Position numbers and translations under genes: made by a program. From KACC-23026 sp963829575 (GTDB lineage Bacteria; Bacillota; Bacilli; Bacillales; Sporolactobacillaceae), in contig CAWHJF010000013.1 of the NCBI GenBank assembly GCA_963829575.1, forward strand, positions 186,001-250,000: DNA of 64,000 nt, read 5' to 3'. Under the pieces are notes generated by a model. It searched no databases. It had not been told where the DNA came from and worked only from the letters and a program-made list of their open reading frames with translations. Shown piece after piece: positions 34,585 to 43,993 of the stretch (its first letter is position 1; each line of letters opens with the position of its first letter).

Positions 34585-36327
34585 CTGGGTAGCATCAAGA
34601 GATATCTAACATTTGTTCGCCCGTACTTAAAGCAAATTATTATTACCATTTTTATTGGAATCATCAAATTCGGAATCCCGTTGGCTTTGCCACTCATTCT
34701 GAAATATGTCATCAATAATGTCATTAACGTCCATATTCCAGCATCGGAAAAAATGCATAGGTTGCTGTATGTGACGGTCATCAGTTTCTTTGTTTTCGTG
34801 ATTTTAAGGCCCCCAGTCGAATATTTTCGGCAATATTATGCCCAATGGGTTGGGAACAAGGTATTATATGATCTTCGAGACCGCCTATTTGACCATATTC
34901 AACGGCTGAGCCTTCGGTTTTACTCAAATAGTAAGGCCGGTGAAATTATTTCTCGGATGATTAATGATGTGGAGCAAACCAAAGATTTTGTCATGACGGG
35001 GATGATGAATATTTGGTTGGATATGGTGACGATTTTAATCGCGCTTTGCCTGATGTTCACCATGAATTTCTGGCTGACCGTGGTTTCGATCTCCATGTTT
35101 CCGTTTTATGGCTTGTCCGTCAAAATTTTCTACTCACGGCTTCGCTTGTTAACCCGCAAACGCTCGCAAGCTTTAGCCGAAGTGCAAGGCCATCTTCATG
35201 AGCGCGTCCAAGGCATGAACGTGATTAAAAGTTTTGCTTTAGAAGATTATGAGCAGGAACAATTCCGCAAACGAAACTCCAATTTTCTAAATCGCGCCTT
35301 GGATCACACGGCTTGGAACGCGAAAACATTTGCGGTCATGAACACCGTAACGGATATCGCACCACTTTTGGTCATAGGAATCGGAGCGTATGAAGTGATC
35401 ATTGGCCGTACGGATATCGGAACGGTTGTCGCATTTTTTGCGTTTTTGGAACAACTCTACAGTCCGCTTAGACGGTTAGTGAGTTCCTCAACAACGCTCA
35501 CCCAGGCGCTTGCTTCTATGGACCGGGTGTTTGAATTAATGGATCAAAAGTATGACATTGTCGACAACGAGGATGCGATCACGGTTGAAGAGATGCAAGG
35601 TCATGTGCATTTTTCAGATGTCACGTTTGCTTATAATGAAGGGGAGCGCCCAGCATTAGACCATGTGAACCTCGTCGTGAAACCAGGTGAGACCATTGCA
35701 CTTGTTGGGATGAGTGGGGGCGGTAAATCCACCCTTGTCAGCTTAATTCCTCGTTTTTATGACGTGACCGATGGCGCGATTTACTTGGATGGAGAGGACA
35801 TTCGAAATCTCAAGGTCCGTTCGTTGCGTGATAAAATTGGGATGGTACTCCAAGACACGATTTTATTTAGCAACTCGGTTCGTGAAAATATTAAAATGGG
35901 GAATCCCGAAGCAACTGAAGAAGAGGTGATCCAGGCGGCCAAACAAGCAAACGCCCATGAGTTCATCTTGAATTTACCAAATGGATATGATACTCAGGTT
36001 GGGGAGCGAGGGGTTAAGCTTTCCGGCGGACAGAAACAACGCGTTTCGATCGCACGAGTATTCTTAAAAAATCCACCATTATTGGTGTTAGATGAAGCCA
36101 CTTCTGCTTTGGATCTTGAGAGTGAGCACTTAATTCAAGAGGCATTGGAAGCCTTGGCTAAGGAGCGCACGACCTTCATCGTGGCTCACCGGCTTTCAAC
36201 CATCACCCATGCTGACCGCATTGTGGTGATTGAAAACGGACAAATCGTCGAAGTCGGCAACCACGCCGAATTGATGAGGAAACAAGGCACGTATCACCAG
36301 CTTTTTCAGGTTCAACAATTGGATTAG
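34585..36327 (+). CDS. ygaD: ABC exporter, membrane-ATPase fusion (YgaD), CTG start
   Basis: A 580-residue half-transporter. Six transmembrane segments occupy residues 15-320 and the ATPase follows: Walker A G-M-S-G-G-G-K-S-T, signature L-S-G-G-Q-K-Q-R, Walker B L-L-V-L-D-E-A-T and switch V-A-H-R. It works as a homodimer or heterodimer for lipids or drugs. The protein begins G-S-I-K-R-Y-L-T-F-V-R-P-Y right after CTG 34585, which lies 7 bases after a strong GAGGAGGG; no ATG, GTG or TTG fits in the correct place. The next usual start (TTG 34681) would remove the elbow helix and part of the first membrane helix. Confidence 0.88.
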   Translation: MGSIKRYLTFVRPYLKQIIITIFIGIIKFGIPLALPLILKYVINNVINVHIPASEKMHRLLYVTVISFFVFVILRPPVEYFRQYYAQWVGNKVLYDLRDRLFDHIQRLSLRFYSNSKAGEIISRMINDVEQTKDFVMTGMMNIWLDMVTILIALCLMFTMNFWLTVVSISMFPFYGLSVKIFYSRLRLLTRKRSQALAEVQGHLHERVQGMNVIKSFALEDYEQEQFRKRNSNFLNRALDHTAWNAKTFAVMNTVTDIAPLLVIGIGAYEVIIGRTDIGTVVAFFAFLEQLYSPLRRLVSSSTTLTQALASMDRVFELMDQKYDIVDNEDAITVEEMQGHVHFSDVTFAYNEGERPALDHVNLVVKPGETIALVGMSGGGKSTLVSLIPRFYDVTDGAIYLDGEDIRNLKVRSLRDKIGMVLQDTILFSNSVRENIKMGNPEATEEEVIQAAKQANAHEFILNLPNGYDTQVGERGVKLSGGQKQRVSIARVFLKNPPLLVLDEATSALDLESEHLIQEALEALAKERTTFIVAHRLSTITHADRIVVIENGQIVEVGNHAELMRKQGTYHQLFQVQQLD

Positions 36328-36354
36328 GGGACAGTCCCGGGACTGTCCCCTTTT
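36327..36354. terminator. perfect GGGGACAGTCCC palindrome between converging genes
   Basis: Bases 36327-36338 and 36339-36350 are an uninterrupted 12-bp inverted repeat with no spacer, followed by TTTT. It probably serves ygaD and perhaps the converging gene. Confidence 0.7.
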
Positions 36355-36357
36355 CCT

Positions 36358-37821
36358 TTACCGGTCTGGATCCATGGTGCGCATCGCCAAGGATCGTTTG
36401 CTTTTCAGAGGAGCTGGAATTCGAAAGACGACATCGCGCATGCCTTGAGCTGAAAATGGAATGAATGGCCAGAGATATGGGACGGTCATGGAATCAATCC
36501 GGGCCATGTAGACAATAAGAGCCGTTGAACCGAGGACAAATCCGGGAACACCAAACAAGAAGGCGATAAAAATTAACACAAGCCGTGAAAACCGGTTGGC
36601 AAGGCTCAACTCATAGAGCGGTGTCGCAAAGGTTCCGATTGCGGCAAACGACATATAGATGACCGTTTGACTTGAAAAAAGGCCGATCGCGATGGCCATT
36701 TGTCCGATCATAATTGCGGCGACTAAGCCAAGCGCTGTCGCAAGTGAAGTCGGGGTATGAATCGTTGCCATTCGAAGGGCATCCAATCCCACTTCAATTA
36801 AAAGTAACTGAAGAATCAAGGGAACATGGGACGAATGCCCGGCGGAAATGATTTTAGAATGAAACCCCAACATCTCTTGATTTGTTGCAAGAACATACCA
36901 TAGTGGAAGGAAAAAGACACTGGCCCATACACAGATATATCGAACCAATCGTAGATAGCTTCCGATAATCGGTTTTTGCCGATATTCCTCAACATGCTGG
37001 AGCTGGTTCCATAAAGTTGATGGGGCAATCAAGACAACGGGCGACCCATCAACAAAAATGAGCACATGGCCTTCAAACAAATGGACCGCAGCGGTATCCG
37101 GTCGTTCGGTATAACGGACAATTGGAAATGGATTATAATGGCGCCCAGCAATAAATTCCTCGATCGTTTTTTCGCCCATAGGTAGTCCATCGGTGTCGAT
37201 CGCAGAAATCGACCTTTTTAGTTGAGCGACAATCTCTGGATTGGCAATATCCTTTATGTACCCAATGCAAATATCCGTTTTGGAACGCCGGCCCACAGAG
37301 AGATATTCCATTCTGAGAGAAGGGTCGCGCACACGCCGCCGGGTTAAGGCGGTATTGAAGACAATCGTTTCGACAAATCCGTCCCGAGCCCCGCGTACAA
37401 CACGCTCGACGTCCGGCTCTTGCGGACTTCTGGCCGGGTAGGTGCGAGCATCAATGATGATCGCTTGATCGACGCCATCCACTAAAAGGGCTGTACAGCC
37501 GGTGGTGATCCAAAAGATGGCTTTATCCAAATCTTTTTCAGAGCTCACCTCAACATATGGAATGGCTTCTCGTAAAAGAGAGTTTAGTGGGTCGGTCTCG
37601 ATCTGCTTTGGATTCAGTTTAGCAAGGAACCTCATAAGATAGAGCATAATGTCCCCTTGAACCATGCCATCCACCATAAAATAGGTCATATCTCGTCCAG
37701 CATAATGGGCATCCACTGCTAAAATATCAAAACTCTCACCAAATCCAAGTTCTTTTTTTATGTACTCAACATTCTCCCGATAGTCTTGTGTCACGGGATG
37801 TTCCATAGAAAAATCCCTCAT
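36358..37821 (-). CDS. SpoVAF/GerA-family spore membrane protein
   Basis: A 487-residue protein of the GerA family. A soluble N-terminal domain (residues 1-290, with D-G-V-D-Q, T-R-x-Y-P-A-R-S-P-x-E-P-D and R-G-x-R-D-G-F-V-E) precedes five or so membrane segments and the loop T-P-x-S-L-A-T-A-L-G-L-V. The R-E-N-x-x-Y-I-K-K-x-L-G-x-G-E-S-F-D start is that of SpoVAF, which is found with FigP (YqhR) in the spore membrane and amplifies germinant signals. It is away from a spoVA operon here. ATG 37821 is weakly supported; ATG 37806 has a better ribosome site. Confidence 0.8.
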   Translation of the reverse strand: MRDFSMEHPVTQDYRENVEYIKKELGFGESFDILAVDAHYAGRDMTYFMVDGMVQGDIMLYLMRFLAKLNPKQIETDPLNSLLREAIPYVEVSSEKDLDKAIFWITTGCTALLVDGVDQAIIIDARTYPARSPQEPDVERVVRGARDGFVETIVFNTALTRRRVRDPSLRMEYLSVGRRSKTDICIGYIKDIANPEIVAQLKRSISAIDTDGLPMGEKTIEEFIAGRHYNPFPIVRYTERPDTAAVHLFEGHVLIFVDGSPVVLIAPSTLWNQLQHVEEYRQKPIIGSYLRLVRYICVWASVFFLPLWYVLATNQEMLGFHSKIISAGHSSHVPLILQLLLIEVGLDALRMATIHTPTSLATALGLVAAIMIGQMAIAIGLFSSQTVIYMSFAAIGTFATPLYELSLANRFSRLVLIFIAFLFGVPGFVLGSTALIVYMARIDSMTVPYLWPFIPFSAQGMRDVVFRIPAPLKSKRSLAMRTMDPDR

Positions 37822-37964
37822 TTCATTTCTCTTGCCGATTATTGCACCATCCAAAATATGGGTTTTGAAAAATGACCTTCTTTTAATATGGCTGAAAAAG
37901 GGAAGGATTATCCATTTTGATTTTTTTCAGAGCAAAAAAAGAGCCTTAGCAGGAAGCCAAGGAC

Positions 37965-39026
37965 TCAAACCATTTGATTCTCTTTTTTATGAAACGATTG
38001 AAAACTATCCACCAACTTATCGAGATGTTCGAGGTTTTGCCCATATTCGACGACTGCAGCAATAAGTGGGAAAAGTTGAAGACCTTCCGTATCGTGGGTC
38101 TCCTCATAATATTTAAAAAAGCTTTTCGCAAGCTTAGCTTTATGTTGGTACGCGCCTTGGACGATGTTTTCATGGGGCTCTTTGCGGATTTTATGATTCA
38201 ATCGCAGAAGAATGCCGTCATGAAGCGTCATCAGCCCTTCCACGCGATCTTGAATGTTGGCTTTGAATTCATCAGGCAGATGGTGAAACAGGTTTTCGTA
38301 TTCACTGATTAAACGTAGAATATCATTCAGTTTGTTTGTGGTGGTGATCATTTGCCGGAACAAAACGCTTTTGCGGTGCTTCGCGTACCGTATTTTTTTA
38401 AAATAAGCGCGTTCTTCCTTGTACCACAAGAAAAATTGGCCAATTTTAAATTTTTGATCTTGGAATTTTTTGAGCTCATTTTTAAGGCTACCGGGCTCTG
38501 GTGAATGCTGGAGTGCTAGGCGAATCCAACTAAACAGTTCGGTCGTTTGACCAAAAATTAGGTCATAGAGTTTTTTCTCGTAATTCGGTGGTAAGAAAGC
38601 GATGTTCACTAGGAAAGCCGAGAACACACCGATCAAGATTAACAGAAATCGATAGATGGCATAGGTGAGTACGCCTTCATTGGACGGGACGCCGCTCATC
38701 ATGATGATCACCGTTACGATGCTGAGTGGGATTGTACCTTGTATCTTTAGTTTCAAATGAAAGGCGATGACTAAAACAACGGCGAGTCCGATCAAAACAG
38801 GATTTGAGCCGATGAGCATCAAAACTAAGATAGCAATGGCTGCGCCAATGACATTTCCTTGTACATTTTCAACGATGGATTGCCAGGAGCGATACACAGA
38901 GGGTTGGATGGCAAAGGTCGCCGCAACAGCTGCGCCTGAAGGCGAACTGTAACCAAACAGAATGGCAATATAGATGGAAAGCGTAATGGCAATACCGGTC
39001 TTAAAGACGCGAGCCCCAAGTTTCAT
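37965..39026 (-). CDS. ygaE: YgaE/FUSC-type membrane protein (aromatic acid exporter family)
   Basis: A 353-residue protein. The N-terminal half has six transmembrane segments with the motif K-T-G-I-A-I-x-L-S-I-Y-I-A and F-A-I-Q-P-S-V-Y-R-S-W, the aromatic-acid-exporter pattern; the C-terminal half is a long cytoplasmic helical region. Length and position upstream of gsaB match B. subtilis YgaE. A TTG at 39035 is a possible earlier start with an AAAGGA site. Export substrate is unknown. Confidence 0.85.
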   Translation of the reverse strand: MKLGARVFKTGIAITLSIYIAILFGYSSPSGAAVAATFAIQPSVYRSWQSIVENVQGNVIGAAIAILVLMLIGSNPVLIGLAVVLVIAFHLKLKIQGTIPLSIVTVIIMMSGVPSNEGVLTYAIYRFLLILIGVFSAFLVNIAFLPPNYEKKLYDLIFGQTTELFSWIRLALQHSPEPGSLKNELKKFQDQKFKIGQFFLWYKEERAYFKKIRYAKHRKSVLFRQMITTTNKLNDILRLISEYENLFHHLPDEFKANIQDRVEGLMTLHDGILLRLNHKIRKEPHENIVQGAYQHKAKLAKSFFKYYEETHDTEGLQLFPLIAAVVEYGQNLEHLDKLVDSFQSFHKKENQMV

Positions 39027-39344
39027 CTTTACCAAAATCCTTTCACTAGGAGGGAAATGTTCCCTCCGCTTCGTCACATGACATTGACTATACAACGATG
39101 AACAAATGAATTCAATACTTAAGCTATGACGAAATCGTGTCAGTGTCGTCACTTTAATTATATGAAAAAAAAGCGAGCGTTTTCAAATTAGGGAGGCGGA
39201 TTATGGAGAGGGGGTGTGGCTTAGAGCCGATTAAGTCTTGGCTTAGGGTGCGGTAGGGTGGGCAAGGAACAAGGCGCGTAATGCTAGCGAGGAGTTGTGT
39301 GCAATGGAAGGTTTAATGCTGCACGCTAGTTGATGTTGATTAAA

Positions 39345-39371
39345 CAAAAAAACCGGGAGCTGCCTCCCGGT
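39345..39371 (-). terminator. terminator of gsaB
   Basis: On the minus strand CCGGGAG pairs with CTCCCGG around GCAG, followed by a T-run (A-run at 39346-39352). The remaining gap up to ygaE (39153-39344) shows no gene. Confidence 0.9.
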
Positions 39372-39389
39372 CGGTGTGTATGTCTTAAA

Positions 39390-40679
39390 TTATAATGTGC
39401 CAAATACTTTTCGAACGGCCTCTAGGGTGCGGTCAATATCCTCATCCGTATGAGCGGTTGTGAGGAACCACGCTTCGTATTTCGAAGGCGCCAAGTTGAT
39501 GCCTTCATCGAGCATGCCTTTGAAAAATCGGCCAAACCGCTCACCTTCTGTTGCTTTGGCATCTTCGTAATTTTTTATAGGGTGATCTGAAAAATAAAGC
39601 GTGAGCGCTCCTTTTAATCGATTAATGACAATCGGCAGGTCAAATGATTCGTTAATGGCATGGATGCCATCTTCAAGCCGAGCGCCAAGTCGGTCCAATT
39701 CATCATAGACACCAGGTTCGCGCAAGATTTCTAGGCACGCAATCCCAGCCGACATGGATGCGGGGTTTCCGGCCATTGTTCCTGCTTGATAGGCTGGGCC
39801 GAGCGGGGCTACTTTTTCCATGATGGATTTTTTTCCGCCATAAGCGCCGATTGGGAGTCCGCCGCCAATAATTTTCCCTAATGCTGTCATATCTGGTTCC
39901 ACGCCGAGCAGATTCTGGGCGCCGCCATACATAAAACGAAAGGCGGTAATCACTTCATCATAAATGACAAGAGAGCCGTTGGCGTGGGTCAGTTCGTTAA
40001 CCGTCTCAAGAAAACCGGGCTCAGGCATGACGATGCCGAAATTGCCGACAATGGGTTCCACTAAAACAGCGGCAAGGCTGTCGCCCCATTTTTCAATGGC
40101 CGCTTTTAATGCTTCTGGATCGTTAAAAGGGACTGTGATCACTTCTTCGGCGATGTTCTTTGTAACGCCTGCGGAATCTGGTGTCCCAAGCGTAGATGGG
40201 CCAGACCCGGCAGCGACTAAAACAAGATCAGAATGCCCGTGATAGCAGCCGGCAAATTTTAAAATTTTATCGCGACCGGTAAAAGCCCGGGCAACTCGGA
40301 TGGTGGTCATCACGGCCTCGGTCCCTGAGTTTACAAAACGAACTTTTTCAAGAGAGGGCATTGCTTCTTGCAACATATTGGCAAATTGAATTTCAAGTGT
40401 GGTCGGCGTTCCGTATAGTACACCGCGCTCTGCTGCACGTTGAATGGCTTGAGTGATGTGGGGATGCGCGTGGCCTGTAATGATTGGGCCATATGCCGCG
40501 AGATAATCAATGTATTCGTTGCCGTCGACATCCCAGAAGTGCGCTCCTTTTGCGCGATCCATAAAAACAGGAGCGCCGCCACCGACCGCTTTAAACGATC
40601 GAGACGGGCTGTTCACACCGCCAACAATGACGCTTTGGGCTTCTTCATAATAATGTTCAGACTTTGTGCGTGGATTCAT
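39390..40679 (-). CDS. gsaB: glutamate-1-semialdehyde 2,1-aminomutase (GsaB/HemL2)
   Basis: A 429-residue PLP enzyme that makes 5-aminolevulinate for haem. Visible are G-G-V-N-S-P-S-R-S-F-K-A-V-G-G-G, F-V-N-S-G-T-E-A-V-M, C-Y-H-G-H-S-D and the PLP lysine in G-K-I-I-G-G-G-L-P-I-G-A-Y-G-G. ATG 40679 with AAGGAA is chosen over the long upstream frame, since M-N-P-R-T-K-S-E-H-Y is the family N-terminus. Neighbours ygaE and bcp place it as GsaB (the hemL paralogue) rather than hemL of the hem operon. Confidence 0.93.
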   Translation of the reverse strand: MNPRTKSEHYYEEAQSVIVGGVNSPSRSFKAVGGGAPVFMDRAKGAHFWDVDGNEYIDYLAAYGPIITGHAHPHITQAIQRAAERGVLYGTPTTLEIQFANMLQEAMPSLEKVRFVNSGTEAVMTTIRVARAFTGRDKILKFAGCYHGHSDLVLVAAGSGPSTLGTPDSAGVTKNIAEEVITVPFNDPEALKAAIEKWGDSLAAVLVEPIVGNFGIVMPEPGFLETVNELTHANGSLVIYDEVITAFRFMYGGAQNLLGVEPDMTALGKIIGGGLPIGAYGGKKSIMEKVAPLGPAYQAGTMAGNPASMSAGIACLEILREPGVYDELDRLGARLEDGIHAINESFDLPIVINRLKGALTLYFSDHPIKNYEDAKATEGERFGRFFKGMLDEGINLAPSKYEAWFLTTAHTDEDIDRTLEAVRKVFGTL

Positions 40680-40843
40680 AGGATGGATTCCTTCTTTCTG
40701 TTTACGTATTAAATCAGTTTTTGAGCAGTTGTTTGGTCCCACATAGTTCCAGGACGGAAGCGTGCTGAGTACGTTTGGGGAACTGGGACCCAAGTCCAAA
40801 GCCCCTCACCGCAGAACAATAGGCGCAAAACAACAGCGGACCC

Positions 40844-41704
40844 TTAGGTTAAGGGGTCCGAGGGTTGTTTTTTTTCTTTTTCTGGTGCGCGAGTCCGGCG
40901 TTTTCGCCACCATGGGGCGTGGGCCATGCGGCGGCTTGGAAGCTCTGAAAGATCCGAGGGCGCTCGATCGACAGGTGGTGTTGGCATCGCCTCCAGGGAA
41001 CCGGATTGGGCCAATTGTCGAGCGGATTCGTCCAGAGAAGAGATCCTTTTTTGATGAAAAGCTTTTTGACGGTTGCGTCTCGACGGAAGGGGTGCCGCTT
41101 CCTCAGGCGCTGGTGTTGACACGGGAATCCCAGGTTCCTCAAAAACATCTGGATTGGGGCGCCTGACCCAGTCTGAGATTTGTGTTTCGACCCCTTCAAT
41201 TTGGGTTTGGATATAGTCCAGAAGTTCCGAATAAGGGTACTTTTTCTGGTGCTGAATTTTCTCGAGAACCTCATCAAGTTCCTCTTTGATTCGGATTAAG
41301 TGTTGATGATCCTCTGGTGGCGCAGCGGTCTTGATGGCATCTTCTTCAAGCTGCCTCATACGCGTCCAACCTGCTTCCAATTGGGTGAGTTGTTGAAAGG
41401 CGGCCTCTTGTCGCTTTTCGAGCATTTCGGTGCGCTTCACCATGTCGTGATAATGTTTGGTCGTCACGTTTGCAATGGGCAGGTGTTGCAGGAGCCAGAT
41501 TATGTAAGTAAGAAAGAGAACGAACACCACATAGAGAATCGCAAGGCCAAGCGGTTGGGTGAGAAAAAAAGCAAGCTGGCCGAAGTCATCCGTGAGCGCA
41601 GTCTTGGCATGTGGCGGGCCCAGCATTCCGTACAATGAGAGACCGACTGCGATCGATAGTACAACTAAAAGGATTGAATGAATAAAAATCAATAATAGTT
41701 TCAT
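40844..41704 (-). CDS. two-helix membrane protein with coiled coil, unknown
   Basis: A 286-residue protein I do not recognise. Two membrane segments lie at residues 4-27 and 46-72, then a coiled coil (residues about 85-150, heptads with Leu and Glu), and a basic, proline-rich C-terminus ending in a cluster of Arg and Lys (W-W-R-K-R-R-T-R-A-P-E-K-E-K-K). It would anchor in the membrane with a long cytoplasmic tail. It sits between gsaB and a Nudix gene on the same strand. A GC-rich hairpin (GGACCC/GGGTCC at 40830-40860) covers its end and may terminate it. Confidence 0.65.
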   Translation of the reverse strand: MKLLLIFIHSILLVVLSIAVGLSLYGMLGPPHAKTALTDDFGQLAFFLTQPLGLAILYVVFVLFLTYIIWLLQHLPIANVTTKHYHDMVKRTEMLEKRQEAAFQQLTQLEAGWTRMRQLEEDAIKTAAPPEDHQHLIRIKEELDEVLEKIQHQKKYPYSELLDYIQTQIEGVETQISDWVRRPNPDVFEEPGIPVSTPAPEEAAPLPSRRNRQKAFHQKRISSLDESARQLAQSGSLEAMPTPPVDRAPSDLSELPSRRMAHAPWWRKRRTRAPEKEKKQPSDPLT

Positions 41705-41864
41705 TGCAAAGTCCCTCCATTTAACCTATCATGCCCTAAAATAGGTTTACTAGCAAGATGAAGTCTTTATAAAACCATAAGTTTTTTGAGGGACTTCGAG
41801 TGGGGCATTTCGTTCGTTTAGAACCGATTCAAAAAGCCTGGTAACCTGCGACAAATAGTGTGAA

Positions 41865-42521
41865 TTATAAGTCGTTCAGAGAATCCGGGCTGTTGGAGGA
41901 ATCCGCCTTTATAATGTTTAAAAAGTGCGTTAAAATTCGAGCGGTCATGCCCCAGACACTGTGCTCCTTGTAATGATAAAACAACTCTTCCATCTTTCGA
42001 GTTCGCCAAGCATATTTGCGACCTTGTGAAATTTTATCATAGGGAAAGTCTGCGCCAGGCTCTGGTGCCATTGAGACGACGTGTTTTTCGGGCTGATGGG
42101 TGAGCAACCAATCTAATGGGATGGTGAACGTGTGATCCACTTCTTCTTTATTAATAGAAAACGCATGATTAAGCAGCTTCCCGACAAACGGGTAAATGAT
42201 CAACTGGGAGGAGGGGACATAGAGGTTCAGTGAGCCAATAGGTTGAATGAGATCCCGCCCAATCCCAAGTTCCTCAGATGTCTCGCGCAAGGCGGCATCA
42301 AGTGGGGTAGGGTCCGTTGCATCAATTTTTCCACCGGGAAAACAGATATCCCCAGGCTGGCTAGTCAGATGGTAGGCTCTCACTTCAAAGAGCACATGCC
42401 AAGAGTGGTTGATTTGGACTAACGGGACTAAAACAGCCGCTCGAAGTGCTTTTTCTTCTCCGATAAGGCCGCCTGTAAAATGGTTTTTAATCGCCATTTC
42501 AATTTGATTGATTGTATCCAC
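41865..42521 (-). CDS. Nudix hydrolase, CoA-pyrophosphatase type
   Basis: A 218-residue hydrolase. The Nudix box is G-G-K-I-D...D-A-A-L-R-E-T-S-E-E-L-G-I and it is preceded by the signature of CoA pyrophosphatases, L-T-S-Q-P-G-D-I-C-F-P-G-G. Such enzymes cleave CoA to phosphopantetheine and 3',5'-ADP. GAGGAGG precedes the ATG. The C-terminus is slightly long. Confidence 0.9.
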   Translation of the reverse strand: MDTINQIEMAIKNHFTGGLIGEEKALRAAVLVPLVQINHSWHVLFEVRAYHLTSQPGDICFPGGKIDATDPTPLDAALRETSEELGIGRDLIQPIGSLNLYVPSSQLIIYPFVGKLLNHAFSINKEEVDHTFTIPLDWLLTHQPEKHVVSMAPEPGADFPYDKISQGRKYAWRTRKMEELFYHYKEHSVWGMTARILTHFLNIIKADSSNSPDSLNDL

Positions 42522-42729
42522 CAGAACTCCTCCTCTTTCCTCTGATTATGATTTGGATCTTCTATAAAACCACGCGACGAATTATATAAATAGTGGAATC
42601 ATTTTGAGCCACGTTAGAGTTGGGATTCACACCAAAATTTCTTATAATTAATAATAACACGTCTGAAAGGCAGAGGTCAGGTCTCTCGTGTTATACTCAA
42701 GTCAATTAAAGTTTTGGAGGGGGACGATC

Positions 42730-43725
42730 ATGAGAGCAGTTGTTCATCATGGTGCTTCTGGGTTTGCAGGGGTGTCACTCGTCGATCATCCAGAAAAAGC
42801 GGCTAGCAATGATGAAGTGAAAATTCGACTCAAAACAGCCGGTTTGAATCACAGGGATCTCTTTGTTCTGACTCGGCATAAGCCCGAGGACCCGCCGCTT
42901 GTGATTGGCTCTGATGGGGCTGGTATTGTGGAGGCTGTTGGGGATCAAGTGACATCTGTCAAAGTTGGCGATGAGGTTGTGGTCATCCCAAGTCTGGGCT
43001 GGAAAAACAATACACCAGCGCCACCAGAGGGGTTTGAGATCTTAGGGTTGCCAGATGATGGGACGTTTGCTGAATCCATTGTTGTCCCTGAAGACAATGT
43101 GGCAGCAAAACCCGCTCATTTGTCCTGGGAAGAAGCCGGCGTACTTCCGCTCGGTGCAGTGACCGCTTATCGAGCTCTTTTTACAAAAGGTCAGCTTCAA
43201 AAAGGAGAAACGGTGATGCTTCCCGGGATTGGCAGCGGTGTGGCCAACCTTATATTGAAAATGGCGAAAGCACAAGGCGCTCGGGTGATTGTAACGTCTC
43301 GCGAAGAAGCTAAGCTACAACGGGCTCGTGAATTAGGAGCGGATGTGACGCTTTTGAATGACGACGATTGGACCCGAGCGCTGAGCGAGGAGTCAGTCGA
43401 TTTGGTCATTGAAAGCGTGGGAGCAGCAACCTGGCAGCGTTCGTTGGATGTGTTAAAAAAAGGCGGTCGGATCGTGATTTTTGGAGCATCCGCAGGTGAT
43501 ACTGTGACGATGAACCTTCGCGACTTTTTCTATGGACAATACACGTTACTCGGTTCAACGATGGGCAGCATAGAAGAGTTCCATGACATGCTTGCCTTTA
43601 TCTCGAAATATGAAATTGCGCCAATAGTGGACAGTGTGTTTGAATTAGAAGAGTATCTGCCGGCCATGCAACGCCTTGAGAAAAGTGAACAGTTTGGGAA
43701 AATAGCGTTCTCGATTCAGAGGTAG
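42730..43725 (+). CDS. zinc-type alcohol dehydrogenase-like/quinone oxidoreductase (YogA-like)
   Basis: A 331-residue MDR protein. N-R-D-L-F and G-S-D-G-A-G-I-V-E in the catalytic domain and G-I-G-S-G-V-A-N-L-I-L-K-M-A-K in the NADP-binding Rossmann domain are clear. The usual Cys ligands of structural zinc are absent, so it is closer to quinone oxidoreductases. ATG 42730 follows TGGAGGGGG. Divergent from the Nudix gene. Substrate unknown. Confidence 0.88.
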   Translation: MRAVVHHGASGFAGVSLVDHPEKAASNDEVKIRLKTAGLNHRDLFVLTRHKPEDPPLVIGSDGAGIVEAVGDQVTSVKVGDEVVVIPSLGWKNNTPAPPEGFEILGLPDDGTFAESIVVPEDNVAAKPAHLSWEEAGVLPLGAVTAYRALFTKGQLQKGETVMLPGIGSGVANLILKMAKAQGARVIVTSREEAKLQRARELGADVTLLNDDDWTRALSEESVDLVIESVGAATWQRSLDVLKKGGRIVIFGASAGDTVTMNLRDFFYGQYTLLGSTMGSIEEFHDMLAFISKYEIAPIVDSVFELEEYLPAMQRLEKSEQFGKIAFSIQR

Positions 43726-43993
43726 GGTAAGGGTGAGGCAGTTTGACCAGACGCGTGCGTTTTCCTGTGTTAGAGGAGAGGACGCGATCCCTTTGTACAT
43801 AAGAGAGAATAGAGGGGACTTTGCGGCTTGCGGAGTCCGGTGGCCGCGAAATTCCGGAAAAGCTCAGAATGCAGGGATTAACGGAATAGAGGTCCGCGCC
43901 GATTGCTAGGTGGCCATTCCATCACTTAAGCGCCTTCCCGCCCGCGCGCACAATAAGGCACTATCAATCAAAAATACGAAGGAGTGCATTTAA

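Noticed and set aside
36327..36350. An insertion-sequence end or phage attachment site
   Set aside because: The palindrome has no spacer, is followed by a T-run between converging genes and has no transposase nearby; a terminator explains it.
40680..40843. A T-box leader upstream of gsaB
   Set aside because: TGGGACC-like strings occur but the T-box core and its hairpins are not in place.
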